A DNA stretch of 64,000 nt, taken from contig NC_092340.1 of the NCBI RefSeq assembly GCF_046630445.1, positions 364,850,001-364,914,000 of the forward strand. Reading direction: 5' to 3'. Of this stretch, positions 50,613 to 62,260 are shown piece after piece. Below the pieces are notes generated by a model. It saw only the letters and a program-made list of their open reading frames with translations. It was not told the origin of the DNA and did not search any database. Origin of the DNA: Rutidosis leptorrhynchoides. Its lineage: Eukaryota > Streptophyta > Magnoliopsida > Asterales > Asteraceae. The position numbers and the translations under genes are program-made. Each line of letters starts with the position of its first letter. The first letter of the stretch is position 1.

Positions 50613-51485
50613 ATGTCGGATGTCCCGCCCGTTATCATTTTGGAGAGCGACTCAGACTCACCCGCCACCTCGCCTGCCATTGTTGCCGATTCACAGATCC
50701 CGTCCTCCTTACCCTCCAGCGACTGCGGCGCTTCGCCCTCTGGAGCCAGTAGCCATGCACCCGACCCAGTGATAATCTCAGATGGATATGAGGATCCATC
50801 GGAGATTTCAGCTCCACTCATCCCAGGACCCTCGGAGCCACAGCACCATTCCGATAGTGCTGTGATTCCTGGGGGATATGGGGACGTTCCGTTCCGTAAT
50901 GAGCATAATCATTGGGCTAGACGCCTTCTTGATGGACGTGTTGTGCCAATTCCACCCGGCCGATACCGACTGATGACTACAGGCTGAACACATCCACCTT
51001 CCGATGATTCCGACGACTCATCATCTGACGACTCAACATCCGACGATTCCAGCGAAGATGATTCCGACGAGGTTCCTGAGGAGGCACCCGTGCAGCCACC
51101 CTCCACCCCGCCGAAGAAGCGGTATCGTTTTGATGGTACTGTTATTCCGGGGGTTAACGGAGGTAGGTCGTTCATTAACGCACGTGGACTGAAGGTTAGA
51201 GTTACCGCCCGTAAGCGGCTTGTGCCATATCCTGCTGATCCATTCATATGTAAGGCTCCACGTTACGCAGCATTTACTTCTGGTGCTGGACCGTCTGCAC
51301 CACCAGCTCCTCCAGCATCATCTGCACCACCGGCACCGCCTGTACCATCAGCACCGCCTGCTCCACCAGCCTCTCCCTCTGTCGAGGAACTGACGAGGGA
51401 GGTGGATATCCTTCGTGCTCGGGTAACTGAGCTCGAGTACCAGGTGTCCCACATGATGGACATCCTTTACCCACCATCACCATAG
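50613..51485 (+). pseudogene. Element B extra ORF: acidic/proline-rich protein with coiled coil, one stop
   Basis: 290 codons from ATG 50613 to the stop at 51483-51485, interrupted only by a TGA at 50985-50987, probably a CGA-to-TGA transition. It has an acidic N-terminus (ILESDSDSP), then a module starting VIPGGYGDVPFRN and ending VPIPPGRYRL. An Asp/Ser-rich linker follows, and then a second, diverged copy of the module (VIPGVNGGRSFIN...VPYPADPF). A Pro/Ala repeat (APPAPP) comes next, and a heptad-like C-terminal helix with Leu/Val spacing (VEELTREVDILRARVTELEY) that suggests oligomerisation. It matches no family known to me and is unrelated to the F-box of family A, although it holds the same genomic position. 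Confidence 0.7.
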
Positions 51486-51783
51486 GGCTTTTGTATTAGA
51501 TTTCTTTATGTAATCCTGTTTGTAGTTTCATGTTTCACTCATGTATTGTACGAACCTTATGCGAATGTATGCAACTTTTATTAATGAATGGAACTTAGTG
51601 TTGTTTAATTTTCGTACGGTGTTCTATTTACATTACTGTATGATAATTTTGTGGTATCTGAATCTATTTGCGTTACTTAATTAGCATGTGTTGTGTTGAT
51701 TCCATGTGGGTTACCATATACCGTATTATTATTTATTGAATACTGGATTTTGACTTGAGTCAAAATTTTTGTTTAGAACGTCA
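51486..51783 (+). other. Spacer between the B extra ORF and gag-pol
   Basis: AT-rich, 298 bp, no gene or repeat recognised. Confidence 0.5.
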
Positions 51784-54700
51784 ATGGCCAACAGAAGATC
51801 AACGCCCACAGCAACACAGATTGGAGAAATGATCATCGAACGAGTAGCCACAGCTTTAGCGGAAATGAACCCCCAAGCCCCACCAGTTAACCAGCCCATT
51901 CGTAATGGGTGTACTTATAAGGAATTCCAAAGCTGCAAGCCCCACAACTTTAGTGGTACTGAGGGGCCAGTTGGTCTTACTAGGTGGTTTGAGAAATTAG
52001 AATCTGTGTTCCGTGTAAGCAACTGCTCAGAGATGAACAAAACAAAGTATGCCTCATGTACGCTGTCGGACGGCGCACTAACCTGGTGGAACACACTTGC
52101 TCAGGCCAAGGGTATTGATGAGGCTTATGCCACTCCGTGGGAAGAATTTAAAGGGGCCATGATTGAGGAGTATTGCCCCAGGACGGAGATACAGAAGATG
52201 GAAACTGAGTTTTGGGGACTGAAAGTGGTAGGAAACGATCTTGATGGTTACAACCGTAGGTATCTGGAATTAGCTCTAATGTGTCCCACGATGGTTACCC
52301 CGGAGTTTAAGCGAATGGAAAGGTACTTGTGGGGACTTCCTAAGACCATTAAGGGAAATGTCACCTCTTCTAAACCAGCTGATGTCCCGGAAGCAATGCG
52401 CATGGCGCACACCTTAATGAACCAAATTATCAGCGATGAACCGAAAAAGGCAAAATCCGAATCAGGGGTTAGCAGTGAGAAGCGTAAGTGGGACAACAAC
52501 AAGGGGAGAGTCTATGATCAAAACCCGGCTAAGCGAAATAAAGGTTTCAAGGGAAACAACCCCAACCTGAACACTAGCTCGAACTCTAACTACAAGGGTA
52601 GCCTGCCGCAGTGCAAGAGATGCTACAAGCATCACACCGAGTACTGCAACGTGGTCTACGAAAAATGTAAAAGGACTGGGCATATTGGCAAGGACTGCAA
52701 GATCACCACCCTGAATGTGAAGACAAACCCTACTGGACCGAGAAAGTGCTATGAATGCGGGCAGACGGGCCACTTCAGAAATGAGTGTCCCAACAAACGA
52801 AAGGACGGCGGACCACCGTGTGGCAGTGCTTTCAACGTAAACGCAAGGGATGCCCAAGAGAACCCCAACTTGGTCACAAGTATATTCACCATCAACAATC
52901 TATTAGATTTTTTCCTATTTGATACTGGTGCCGATAGAAGTTATGTATGTAGACACTTTTGCTCTAAGATAAATTGGTCGTTAGTTCCTTTAAAGGAGAG
53001 TATACTTGTAGAGGTAGCCAATGGAAAACTTGAGAAAGTTGACCAAATTAGCCGAGGAGCTATTATCAACATAGTTGGTGTGGATTTCGAGATTGACTTG
53101 ATACCCATTAAGTTGGGAAGCTTTGATGTTATTGTCGGTATGGACTGGTTGACCAAGATAAGGGCTGACATTATCTGTGGAGATAAAGCTCTTCGTATCC
53201 CACACGGAGATGGTGAGCCACTGATTATTTACAGAGAGAGATGTAGCTCGAAACTGAATCTCGTTAGTTGCATGAAAGCGCAAAAGATCATGAAGAAAGG
53301 ACGCCTTGCTGTTCTAGCACATATGAAAACATTAGAAATCGAGGTGAAGAGCGTGGATGATGTAAGAATTGTGAACAAATTTTCTGATGTCTTTCCAGAA
53401 GAATTGCCTGGATTACCGCCACCGAGAGCAGTGGAGTTTCAGATCGACTTAGTGCCAGGAGCTGCACCTGTAGCTCATGCACCTTATCGACTCGCACTTT
53501 TCGAGATGCAAGAGTTGCAGAGCCAATTACGAGAACTGCTAGACCGTGGATTTATCCAACCAAGTTTCTCGCCTTGGGGCGCACCTGTTTTATTTGTGAA
53601 GAAGAAGGACAGATCATTCCACATGTGTATCGATTATCGTGAACTCAACAAATTGACGATCAAGAATCGGTATCCTCTTCCCCGAATTGACGATCTTTTT
53701 GATCAACTACAAGGATCGAGCATTTACTCTAAGATCGATTTGCGATCCGGTTATCACCAGTTGAGGGTGAAAGAGAGCGATGTGATGAAGACTGCATTCA
53801 GAACTCGTTATGGTCATTATGAGTTTCTCGTGATGCCATTCAGTTTAACCAACGCACCTGCCGTATTCATGGACCTCATGAATCGTGTATGCAAGCCATA
53901 CCTGGATAAGTTTGTTATCATCTTCATAGATGATATCCTCATCTACTCCAAAAGCGAAGAAGAACATGAACAACATCTTCGTCTAGTGTTGGAACTCTTG
54001 AGACAAGAGCAACTTTACGCCAAATTCTCCAAGTGTGAGTTTTGGTTGAAGGAAGTCCAATTTCTGGGTCATGTTGTGAGTGATCAAGGTATCAAAGTTG
54101 ACCCCGCAAAGATCGAAGCTATCAGCAAGTGGGAAACCCCCACTACTCCTACTCATATCCACCAATTTTTAGGCCTCGCCGGTTACTACCGAAGATTTAT
54201 TAAAGGTTTCTCTCTGATTGCGCGTCCTTTGACTGCGCTGACTCACAAAGGGAAGAAGTTCATTTGGGAACCCGAACAGGAATCTGCATTTCAAACCTTG
54301 AAAAAGAAGTTAACCACCGCACCTATCTTTTCACTTCCTGAAGGCAGTGACGATTTCGTCGTTTATTGCGATGCTTCGAAAAGTGGTTTTGGTTGTGTAC
54401 TGATGCAACACACAAAGGTTTTCGCTTACGCCTCTCGACAACTGAAGATTCATGAGCGAAATTACACAACGCACAATCTCGAGCTTGGAGCCGTTGTCTT
54501 TGCATTAAAACTGTGGAGACACTATCTTTATGGAACAAAGAGCACTATTTTCACCGATCATAAAAGCCTCCAACACATCTTTGATCAGAAGCAGCTGAAT
54601 ATGAGACAGTGTCGATGGATCGAGACGCTGAACGACTATGATTGTGAACTTCGCTATCACCCTGGCAAGGCCAATGTTGTAGCTGGCGCTTTGAGCCGAA

Positions 54701-56204
54701 AGGAGAGGATGGCACCTCTTCATGTTCGGGCGCTGAACATCACCATTCATTCGAACCTCAATAGCCAGATTCGAGAAGCCCAAGATGAGGCTCTCAAGGA
54801 GGAGAATATATCTCATGAATACTTGAACATTCTCGTTTCTCGATTCGAAGTTAAGGAGACTGGACTCCGATGCTATGCCGGAAGAATTTAGGTACCCCGT
54901 TATGGAGACCTACGGAGCCTTATACTAGATGAAGCCCACAAGTCGAGATATTCGATACACCCAGGAGCCGGTAAAATGTACCACGATCTTAATGAACATT
55001 ACTGGTGGCCTAATCTTAAGAAGGACGTTGCAACTTATGTTGGGAAGTGTTTGACTTACTCGAAAGTTAAGGCCGAACATCAGAGGCCTTCTGGGTTACT
55101 TCAACAACCGGAAATCCCGCAATGGAAGTGGGAAAGGATAACAATGGATTTCATTACAAAGTTACCAAAGACGATGGGCAGATACGATACCATCTGGGTT
55201 ATCGTTGACCGTCTTACCAAATCTGCACACTTTTTAGCCATGAAGGAAACTGATACAGTGGAGAGACTCGCTCAACTATTCATAAAAGAGGTTGTATCTC
55301 GTCATGGTGTGCCCTTATCGATCATCTCAGATCGCGATCCCCGTTTTGCTTCCAGATTTTGGCGTTCTTTGCAAGAAGCCTTAGGGACTCGTCTCGACAT
55401 GAGCACTGCGTATCACCCGCAGACCGACGGACAAAGCGAACGCACGATTCAGACTTTGGAAGACATGTTGCATGCATGTGCCATTGATTTCGGAAAGGCT
55501 TGGGAAAGGCATTTGCCGCTAGCCGAATTCTCTTATAACAACAGTTACCATTCGATTATTAATGCCGCACCTTTTGAAGCGTTGTATGGCCGCAAATGCC
55601 GATCTCCTATTTGTTGGGCCGAAGTAGGCGAAACGCAAATCACCGGACCTGAGATAGTCCATGAAACAACTGAGAGATTGTCCAAATTCAAGCGAGACTC
55701 AAGACGGCCCGTGATCGCCAAAAGAGTTATGCCGAACTTAAATGTAAAGACTTCGAATTCAATGTGGGTGACCATGTAATGTTGAAGGTCGCACCTTGGA
55801 AAGGTGTAATCTGTTTTGAAAAATGTGGGAAGCTCAATCCGTGATACATTGGTCCTTTCGAAATCTTGGAGCGTGTTGGACCCGTTGCTTACCGTTTGGA
55901 TCTTCCAACTCAATTGAGCTCAGTTCATCCTACCTTTCATGTATCAAATTTGAAGAGGTGTCTTGCTGAATCGGGACATGTCATACCATTGGAGGAACTT
56001 ATAATTGATGACAAACTCCACTTTGTGAAAGAGTCTGTCGAAATTATGGACCGTGAGGTCAAAACTTTGAAACACAACAAGATTCCGATCATCCGAGTAC
56101 GATGGAATGCCAAACGAGGACCTGAGTTTACTTGGGAACGAGAGGACCAAATGATGCAGAAGTATCCTCACATTTTCCCAACTCCTCCATCTACCTCAGC
56201 TTAA
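51784..56204 (+). pseudogene. Element B gag-pol, inactivated
   Basis: Opens at ATG 51784 and reads for 1,035 residues through gag, a zinc knuckle ([14 protein letters not shown]), protease (D380, [10 protein letters not shown]), reverse transcriptase (FIDDILIY, D716) and RNase H, to a TAG at 54889-54891 where TGG (Trp) is expected. The same frame continues through integrase ([26 protein letters not shown]) to about 55685. There one base is missing, and the frame shifts until the end at 56204. A TGA replaces an Arg codon near 55842. In the integrase zinc motif CLTC, the second Cys is Tyr (CLTY). The C-terminus is Tekay-type ([17 protein letters not shown]). RNase H has Gly for Asp in VAGALSRK, and RT has Ser for Gly in MPFSLTNAP. 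Confidence 0.93.
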
Positions 56205-56241
56205 AATTTCGGGACGAAATTTTCTTCAACATGTGGGTAAT
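56204..56241 (+). promoter_or_regulatory. Element B stem-loop and polypurine region
   Basis: AAATTTCGGGACGAAATTT (56204-56222) overlaps the stop codon, identical to family A. ATGTGGGTAA then abuts the 3' LTR. Confidence 0.65.
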
Positions 56242-59200
56242 GTAACGACCCTGGATTTTCCAACGTTTAATTATTAATAATTTATTATTAACGCTTGTGT
56301 TTTAATAAACGTGTCCTTATACGTGTTACTTGTTACCGTATTTAACTTTTCATGGCCCGACTTGTCTTTGTGACACACGTACTTTTCACGAATAATATTT
56401 TTGAATATTATTTACATTCATGATTAATTAATATTAATCAATTTTAATTAACTAGTGTAAGTAGTTAATTACTTGGGCTTTATTTATTTAATTTGTTACT
56501 TACTTGGACTTGGGCTTTTATTAATGTACATGGACTTGGAAGTCCACCCTACTTTCTTAATGGACTAGTTAGCCAAACATTATGCTAATGACTTATTAAG
56601 GCTTAAACTTAGATTAATTAACTTAAGTATGAAGTGACTTGTGCAAGCATGCTAAGAAACTCTTCCCCATACATCTAACTTTATCTATTCTAAGCTTACA
56701 CCAAGCTCCCACACAAGAAAGTGTGTCTTGACCCTCCCCCTTTGGGACTATGGCCGACGGTTTTGGTGTGTAGGAGGGAGGAGTTCAAAAAAAAATTTGT
56801 GTTACTTATTTGCTAGTATTACACTTCACTTTTACACATACATTCAAACACCACTTCATTTTCTCTCATTTTTCTCTCAAATATTGTAAGTAACAAAACT
56901 TTTTCTTCTTCTTTTTCTTGTTCCAAAACCGCCATCCATCATCATCAATTACTAGTTGTAGTTTGTTGTTACTTGTTGTTGTTTCTTATTTATGTTAAAG
57001 ATCAAGTTTTCTAACTTGTATCTTCATGTAATCTTGGTTACTTCCATCTTTTGTTTGATGAAGAACCAAGAACAAGAATCTAAACTTACTAGTTTATGGT
57101 TCTACATTTAAATGTTTTCAAGATTTAAAGTTCATAAGTTTCATAATCATACTTGTGTTCATGTTTTGTAGACTTAAATCCTAAGATCCAAACTTTGATT
57201 TGAATCTTCCTAAGTATGAAACAAATATGAACATAATACTTGTACTTTAGTTTAATTCTTTCTTTTGTAAGTACTTTAAACTTGTGATGTTGTTAATTTG
57301 GTCAAGTATTACTAGTTAATCTTGATCTCATATTTCTTGAAACTAAAAGTTAACTTTATAAGTTCAAGAACATTCAAGTATAACTTTCTAGTTATAACTT
57401 CATATACTTATGTTGGATCTAAGTTTATATAACTTATGGTCTTCTAATTTTGTTGTAAATAAAAGCTTATAAGCTTACATACATGTTACAAGTTGAAAAT
57501 CTAAGTTTCATAACTTATGGTTTCATTAAAGTGTAGATCCAAGTTTTGTAACTTAGGATCTAACTTAAGAACACTAGATCTAGACTTTCTAGTCTAGGAT
57601 CTTTATGATCTAGCTAAGATCTAAGTTCTACAACTTAAGATCTTGTTTATTTAGTTTACTTTCAAGTTTGTAGCTTAATATTACTAGTAGAACTCATGTA
57701 TGTGTCGGATCTAAGATCTTGATGTAACTTTGGTTCATCAAACTATATACAACTCTTAAGTGAGTTGTGCTACATATCTTAGACTTACACTAGTGTTATG
57801 ATGGTCAAACCTTGGTTAAGATGATGCAAACCCATCAACGAGTTGTACACTTGAAGCTATACGCATCAAGGATGAGAACCGTGATGAGCATCAAGCACCA
57901 AGAACCCACCGGAACACCCTTACTTACTATTTCTGGAACTGATCAGACTACCTGGGCTACTGGAAAGTTGATTTTCAGTTAGTTCGGTTCGATTAGATGA
58001 TTTTCCATTTAGCCTCGTCTTAATCCGAGTTACGGTTTAGGATCTATGGCCTCCCGAAAGTCACTACACCCTATTAACGTTGTGCTGAAATTTCTGACCT
58101 ACTCGCACTTAAACCATCACCACGGTCAAATGAAGACGAGTTTGGTTCTGGAAATTGGTCAACCTCTAGGGGACTCATATACGGATCCATGGCCACTGGT
58201 CTCACCCCATTTCAGTTTGTATAGAGGTCGTGGAGACTGAACGAAGTCAGCCCTTGTTTCAAACCCTAGTCTTGACTTAAAACTTACTTTACACTTTTTG
58301 TTTAATGATGAATGATGATGATACTTAAGACCTAATTTACATACTTTTAAACCTTTGGGAACGATTTACTAACTTAGTAACTTTTGACTTAGGTTGAGGA
58401 CCTTTCGGACCAACTACTTGCTTACTATTCCCGCGTATCGACTTTTACTACTTTCCACTGTGAGTTATAGCATCCCTTTATACTTTAACTATTTTGAGAA
58501 CTGAGAATACATGTGCATTTTATGTTTTACATACTAGGCACGAGTACTTAAACTTTATATATGTGTGGGTTATACAACGGTATAAACTTTCCCCTTAGCT
58601 CGGTAACGTTTAGTCATTGGTCTTTGAACCGATGAACACGAATCTTAGATATGGATCCATAGGGTTTGACATCCCCACTCGGGCTAGTAGCGCTAGCATT
58701 TAACGGGTGTTTAATACTTCGTAAACTTACGCACTCACCAATTGTACTTTTAGGGGGTGTTATTTACGTTAAGTTAGTTACCAAGTGCCCACGGTTATAC
58801 ATATACTTTTCATACTGTTTTGAAACCCTGAAATCTCGTGGCCTACCTTACATTACTGTTATACTTAAACTATAGCTCACCAACCTTTGTGTTGACATTT
58901 TTAAGCATGTTTTTCTCAGGTGCTTAAGGTTTGATTGCTTCCGCTATAGTTGCCATGCTTTGTAGACTCCCGCTGCGCTTATTAGAGATGTCTTCGCATG
59001 AAACATTTATTTTGCATTCAAACTATGTTACTTTTGAAACAATGAATTTGTAACGACCATTGGGTCACGTACTATTATTATCGCCTTCTATTCGTAGAGG
59101 CACATTATCGTATGTTAAACATTTGGCGTTGATTATGACGTCACCTTTTCTTATGAATGTAAACTTATTTTAAAACAGCATATAGTGTTTGACCTTGTAA

Positions 59201-59251
59201 TGATCCTGTTGTTGATGATCCGTACACGATGGTTTTGTACGGGGCATCACA
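56242..59251 (+). mobile_element. Element B 3' LTR
   Basis: 3,010 bp, uninterrupted, and a reference for the original target sites of E1 and E2. It is followed by the GATAC target copy at 59252-59256. No supported ORF. Confidence 0.93.
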
Positions 59252-59256
59252 GATAC

Positions 59257-59684
59257 CTACTGTAAATCGATTAAATAAAATAAAATTCTCAACCAACGGA
59301 CCAAAGTTAAAAATGGTCAATGGTGTTTCCGCCGAGGAAGCAAAATATTGGGAAGATTACCAATTTTTCGATGAATCGGATCCCGTTGAGGATTCCAATG
59401 ATGTTATAGAAATTACCTCAACCCAATTTAATATAGCAAAAGAAAATAATAAGGGAAAAGGTATAAAAATAGGGAAACCTGATTCCAACCCCGATGAACT
59501 TTATATGTATCGGCAACATCCGTATCTCCCAAATTGTAACAATAACCCGGGAACCTCTAAACCACCAAGATTTTCTAAACCATTGTGGAAAACGACGGAT
59601 CGTATTAGAGGAACATCATATATCCCTAGAAAATTAGGAAAACGAACCAAGTCCGAAGAAAAAGAAACCAGTGATTCAGATTAG
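59257..59684 (+). CDS. A2 acidic ORF, 3' part
   Basis: Continuation of the ORF begun at 21012. It holds the conserved block MVNGVSAEEAKYWEDYQF, NDVIEIT, NKGKGIKI, and a basic stretch IPRKLGKRTK ending in an acidic DSD tail. It has diverged from E1 and E2 at many positions but without any stop. It has no promoter or start of its own, so it is now a broken gene. Confidence 0.85.
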
Positions 59685-59820
59685 AGGTTGTAATCATGTT
59701 GTGTATTATATGTATTGTAGTGTGTTTGTACTTTTATGTTCTATGTAAAAATTGCTTGTATTGTTTGTTAATTATTTTTTATGAATCTAATCCTTGTCTA
59801 TTTTACAGTATAAAAACAAA

Positions 59821-60513
59821 ATGGACGTTAAGGGTAGACAACCGAATATTTTAGAAGACCTACCAGAGGATATGATTGAGGAAATCTTGTCTAGAGTCTG
59901 TCGGAATTCATCAGCACATTTAGTTATGGCGAAATTAACTTGTCAAACATTTGAAAGACTTTCCAGAAATTCCTTAGTTTATAAAAGGCTTTCTTTTGAT
60001 AGGTGGGGTATATCACATTGGGGAGACCATAAGTTACGCCGTGTTTTCTTTAAAACATTAAATGCGGGGAACCCAAATGCAATTTTATGCTACGGGTTAA
60101 GAACCTATTTTGACTCAACATATCCCAACATAGGATTTCGTGAGTTAGAAAGAGCTTCTAACATACAACATAAAGAAGCATGTTATACTTACGGGTTAGT
60201 GATGTTCGCTTCTTACCAAAGTGAGAAAAAGAACATCGGGTTACAACTTTTAAATAAAACCTTCTCACAAGTGACGGATTCAATAGTTGGGGTGAGAAAC
60301 AAGGTTTTTAGATTATTACGGGGTTGTTGGACATTACGAAACCCTCGTCCTTTTGACGACATGACAACATGCTGCCTAGCCAATGGTCATAACGGTTACT
60401 TTCCACAAGATCAAGGATGGGAAGTCGTCTTAGTGAAACCTGAATGCATGACTTGTTTCTGGACTTATGAATTACGTGTCTTTATTTTTTTTGCTGAACA
60501 ACTTGCGTATTAA
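59821..60513 (+). CDS. F-box protein carried by retrotransposon A2
   Basis: 230 residues, full length. Start MDVKGRQPNILEDLPEDM; F-box at about 7-52. It shares with E1 and E2 the blocks YKRLSF.RWGISHW, GNPNAIL, HKEACY.YGLVMFAS, NIGLQLLNKTF, CWTLRNPRPFDD, QDQGWEV and the C-terminal CMTCFWTYELRVF, while differing at many other residues. Despite gag-pol of the same element being deleted and frameshifted, this ORF has no lesion. A pyrimidine-rich acceptor-like TTGTCTATTTTACAG (AG at 59807-59808) precedes the ATG. B now separates it from the A2 LTR promoter by 38 kb, though the B 3' LTR lies just upstream. Confidence 0.9.
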   Translation: MDVKGRQPNILEDLPEDMIEEILSRVCRNSSAHLVMAKLTCQTFERLSRNSLVYKRLSFDRWGISHWGDHKLRRVFFKTLNAGNPNAILCYGLRTYFDSTYPNIGFRELERASNIQHKEACYTYGLVMFASYQSEKKNIGLQLLNKTFSQVTDSIVGVRNKVFRLLRGCWTLRNPRPFDDMTTCCLANGHNGYFPQDQGWEVVLVKPECMTCFWTYELRVFIFFAEQLAY

Positions 60514-60851
60514 CTAGAATTACCTTTATAGCTGCCAAGTAGTAAAGTTATTATGTGCTATATTTCATCCTATATGTATAATAGCGGTATTGTAAGTTTG
60601 TAAAATATTGTATAAAGTTTGAACGCGAAATATTATTGTAATAAGTTTTTCATATAGAAGTGTAGTAGTTGAGTTGTATAGTAGCTAGTAAGTATGAACT
60701 TAACGGGTAGGTACTACCCGAATTAAAACTATAAAATGCTAATATGAAGAAAAAGCTTTTATAAATAAGTTCATATAATGCTACGAAATACTATTGACTA
60801 CTCTTAATTTCTATATAATTAACTCAATTCTTTTGGCTATTTTTGAAGGAA
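60514..60851 (+). other. A2 spacer between F-box ORF and gag, with hairpin 60704-60720
   Basis: Equivalent to 30341-30724 of E1. It contains the CGGGTAGGTACTACCCG hairpin at 60704-60720, preceded by TTAA. Nothing else is recognised. Confidence 0.7.
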
Positions 60852-62260
60852 ATGGCACCGATGACTCGTCAGAATTTGAACATGAGCGAGGAAGACTTCC
60901 GTGTTTTCCTTGCAGCAAACATAGCCGCAGTACAGGCTGCGATGCAAAATAACAATAACTCTGGATCCAGCAGTGGAACTAATTCATCAAGAAATCGTGT
61001 AGGATGCTCCTACAAAGAATTCACTGCCTGCAAACCTTTGGAATTTGATGGAACCGAAGGACCAATTGGATTGAAACGGTGCCATAAGTAAGTGTACTGA
61101 AGAGGACAAAGTTAAGTACGCTACGCATACCTTCACAGGTACTGCGTTAACGTGGTGGAACACCTATCTTGAACAGGTAGGACAAAATGCTGCTTACGCA
61201 CTACCGTGGTCGGCATTCAAGCAATTGATGAACGAGCAGTACCGTCCGAGAAACGAAGTCAATAAGCTCAAAGTAGAACTTAGAGAGTTACGAACACAAG
61301 GATTCGACATTACCACATATGAACAACGATTCACAGAGTTATGCCTATTGTGTCCGGGAACGTTCGGAGATGAAGAAGAGAAGATCGACGCGTTTGTAAT
61401 TACAGCAGATAATATATGTCGGAATCGAGAAATTAAGCTGGTTAGTGAAACATTTAAGATTGATTTGATACCAGTAGAGTTAGGAAGTTTTGATGTGATA
61501 ATTGGCATGGACTGGTTGAAAAAGGAGAGAGCAGAGATCGTATGTTACAAAAATGCACTTCGCATTGTACGGGAAAAAGGAAAACCCTTAATGGTGTACG
61601 GAGAAAAGAGCAACGCGAAGCTAAATCTTATTAGTAATTTGAAGGCGAAAAAGCTAATAAGAAAAGGTTGCTATGCTGTTTTAGCACATGTCGAGAAAGT
61701 ACAAACCGAAGAAAAGAACATCAATGATGTTCCCGTCGCAAAAGAATTTCCCGATGTATTTCTGAAAGAATTACCGGGACTACCTCCACACCGATTCGTT
61801 GAATTTCAAATAGATCTTGTACCAGGAGCTGCACCAATAGCTCGTGCTCCATACAGACTCGCACCCAATGAAATGAAAGAATTACAAAGTCAGTTACAGG
61901 AACTTTTAGAGCGCGTTTTCATTCGACCAAGCACATCACCGTGGGGAGCTCCTGTTTTATTTGTCAAGAAGAAGGATGGTACATTTAGGTTGTGTATCGA
62001 CTATCGAGAGTTGAAAAAACTTACCATCAAGAACCGCTACCCACTACCGAGAATCGACGACTTATTTGATCAACTACAAGGCTCGTCGGTTTTATTCAAA
62101 GATTGATTTAAGTTCTGGGTATCATCAAATGCAGGTGAAGGAGGATGATATTCCAAAGACTGCTTTTAGGACGTGTTACGGTCATTACGAGTTTATGGTT
62201 ATGCCATTTGGGTTGACTAACGCACCAGCTATGTTCATGGACCTCAGAACCGAGTGTGTG
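60852..62260 (+). pseudogene. A2 gag-pol, internally deleted and truncated
   Basis: Starts MAPMTRQNLN like E1 and E2. Near 61080 a deletion of about 26 bp after GLKR shifts the frame to a stop at 61089. A second deletion at about 61400 joins gag (KIDAFV) directly to mid-protease (ITADNICRN), removing the zinc knuckles and the catalytic DSGAD. Pol is then open to the reverse transcriptase, where one extra base near 62088-62097 (GTTTTATTC for GTTTATTC) causes a frameshift. A1 has the same extra base. The sequence stops at 62260, where LTR C begins. Confidence 0.92.

Larger units (their letters stand above)
21220..59251 (+). mobile_element. Family-B Tekay-like chromovirus, nested in A2 and itself carrying E1 and E2
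   Basis: LTRs start TGTAACGACCCTGG and end GGGGCATCACA. Target duplication GATAC lies at 21215-21219 and 59252-59256. The 5' LTR is in three pieces (21220-22509, 35589-36814, 49933-50275) because E1 and E2 inserted in it. The internal region at 50276-56241 holds a primer site, an extra ORF, and a disabled gag-pol. The 3' LTR is 56242-59251. The LTRs have diverged by point changes and by large indels, so B is clearly older than E1 and E2. Confidence 0.93.
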
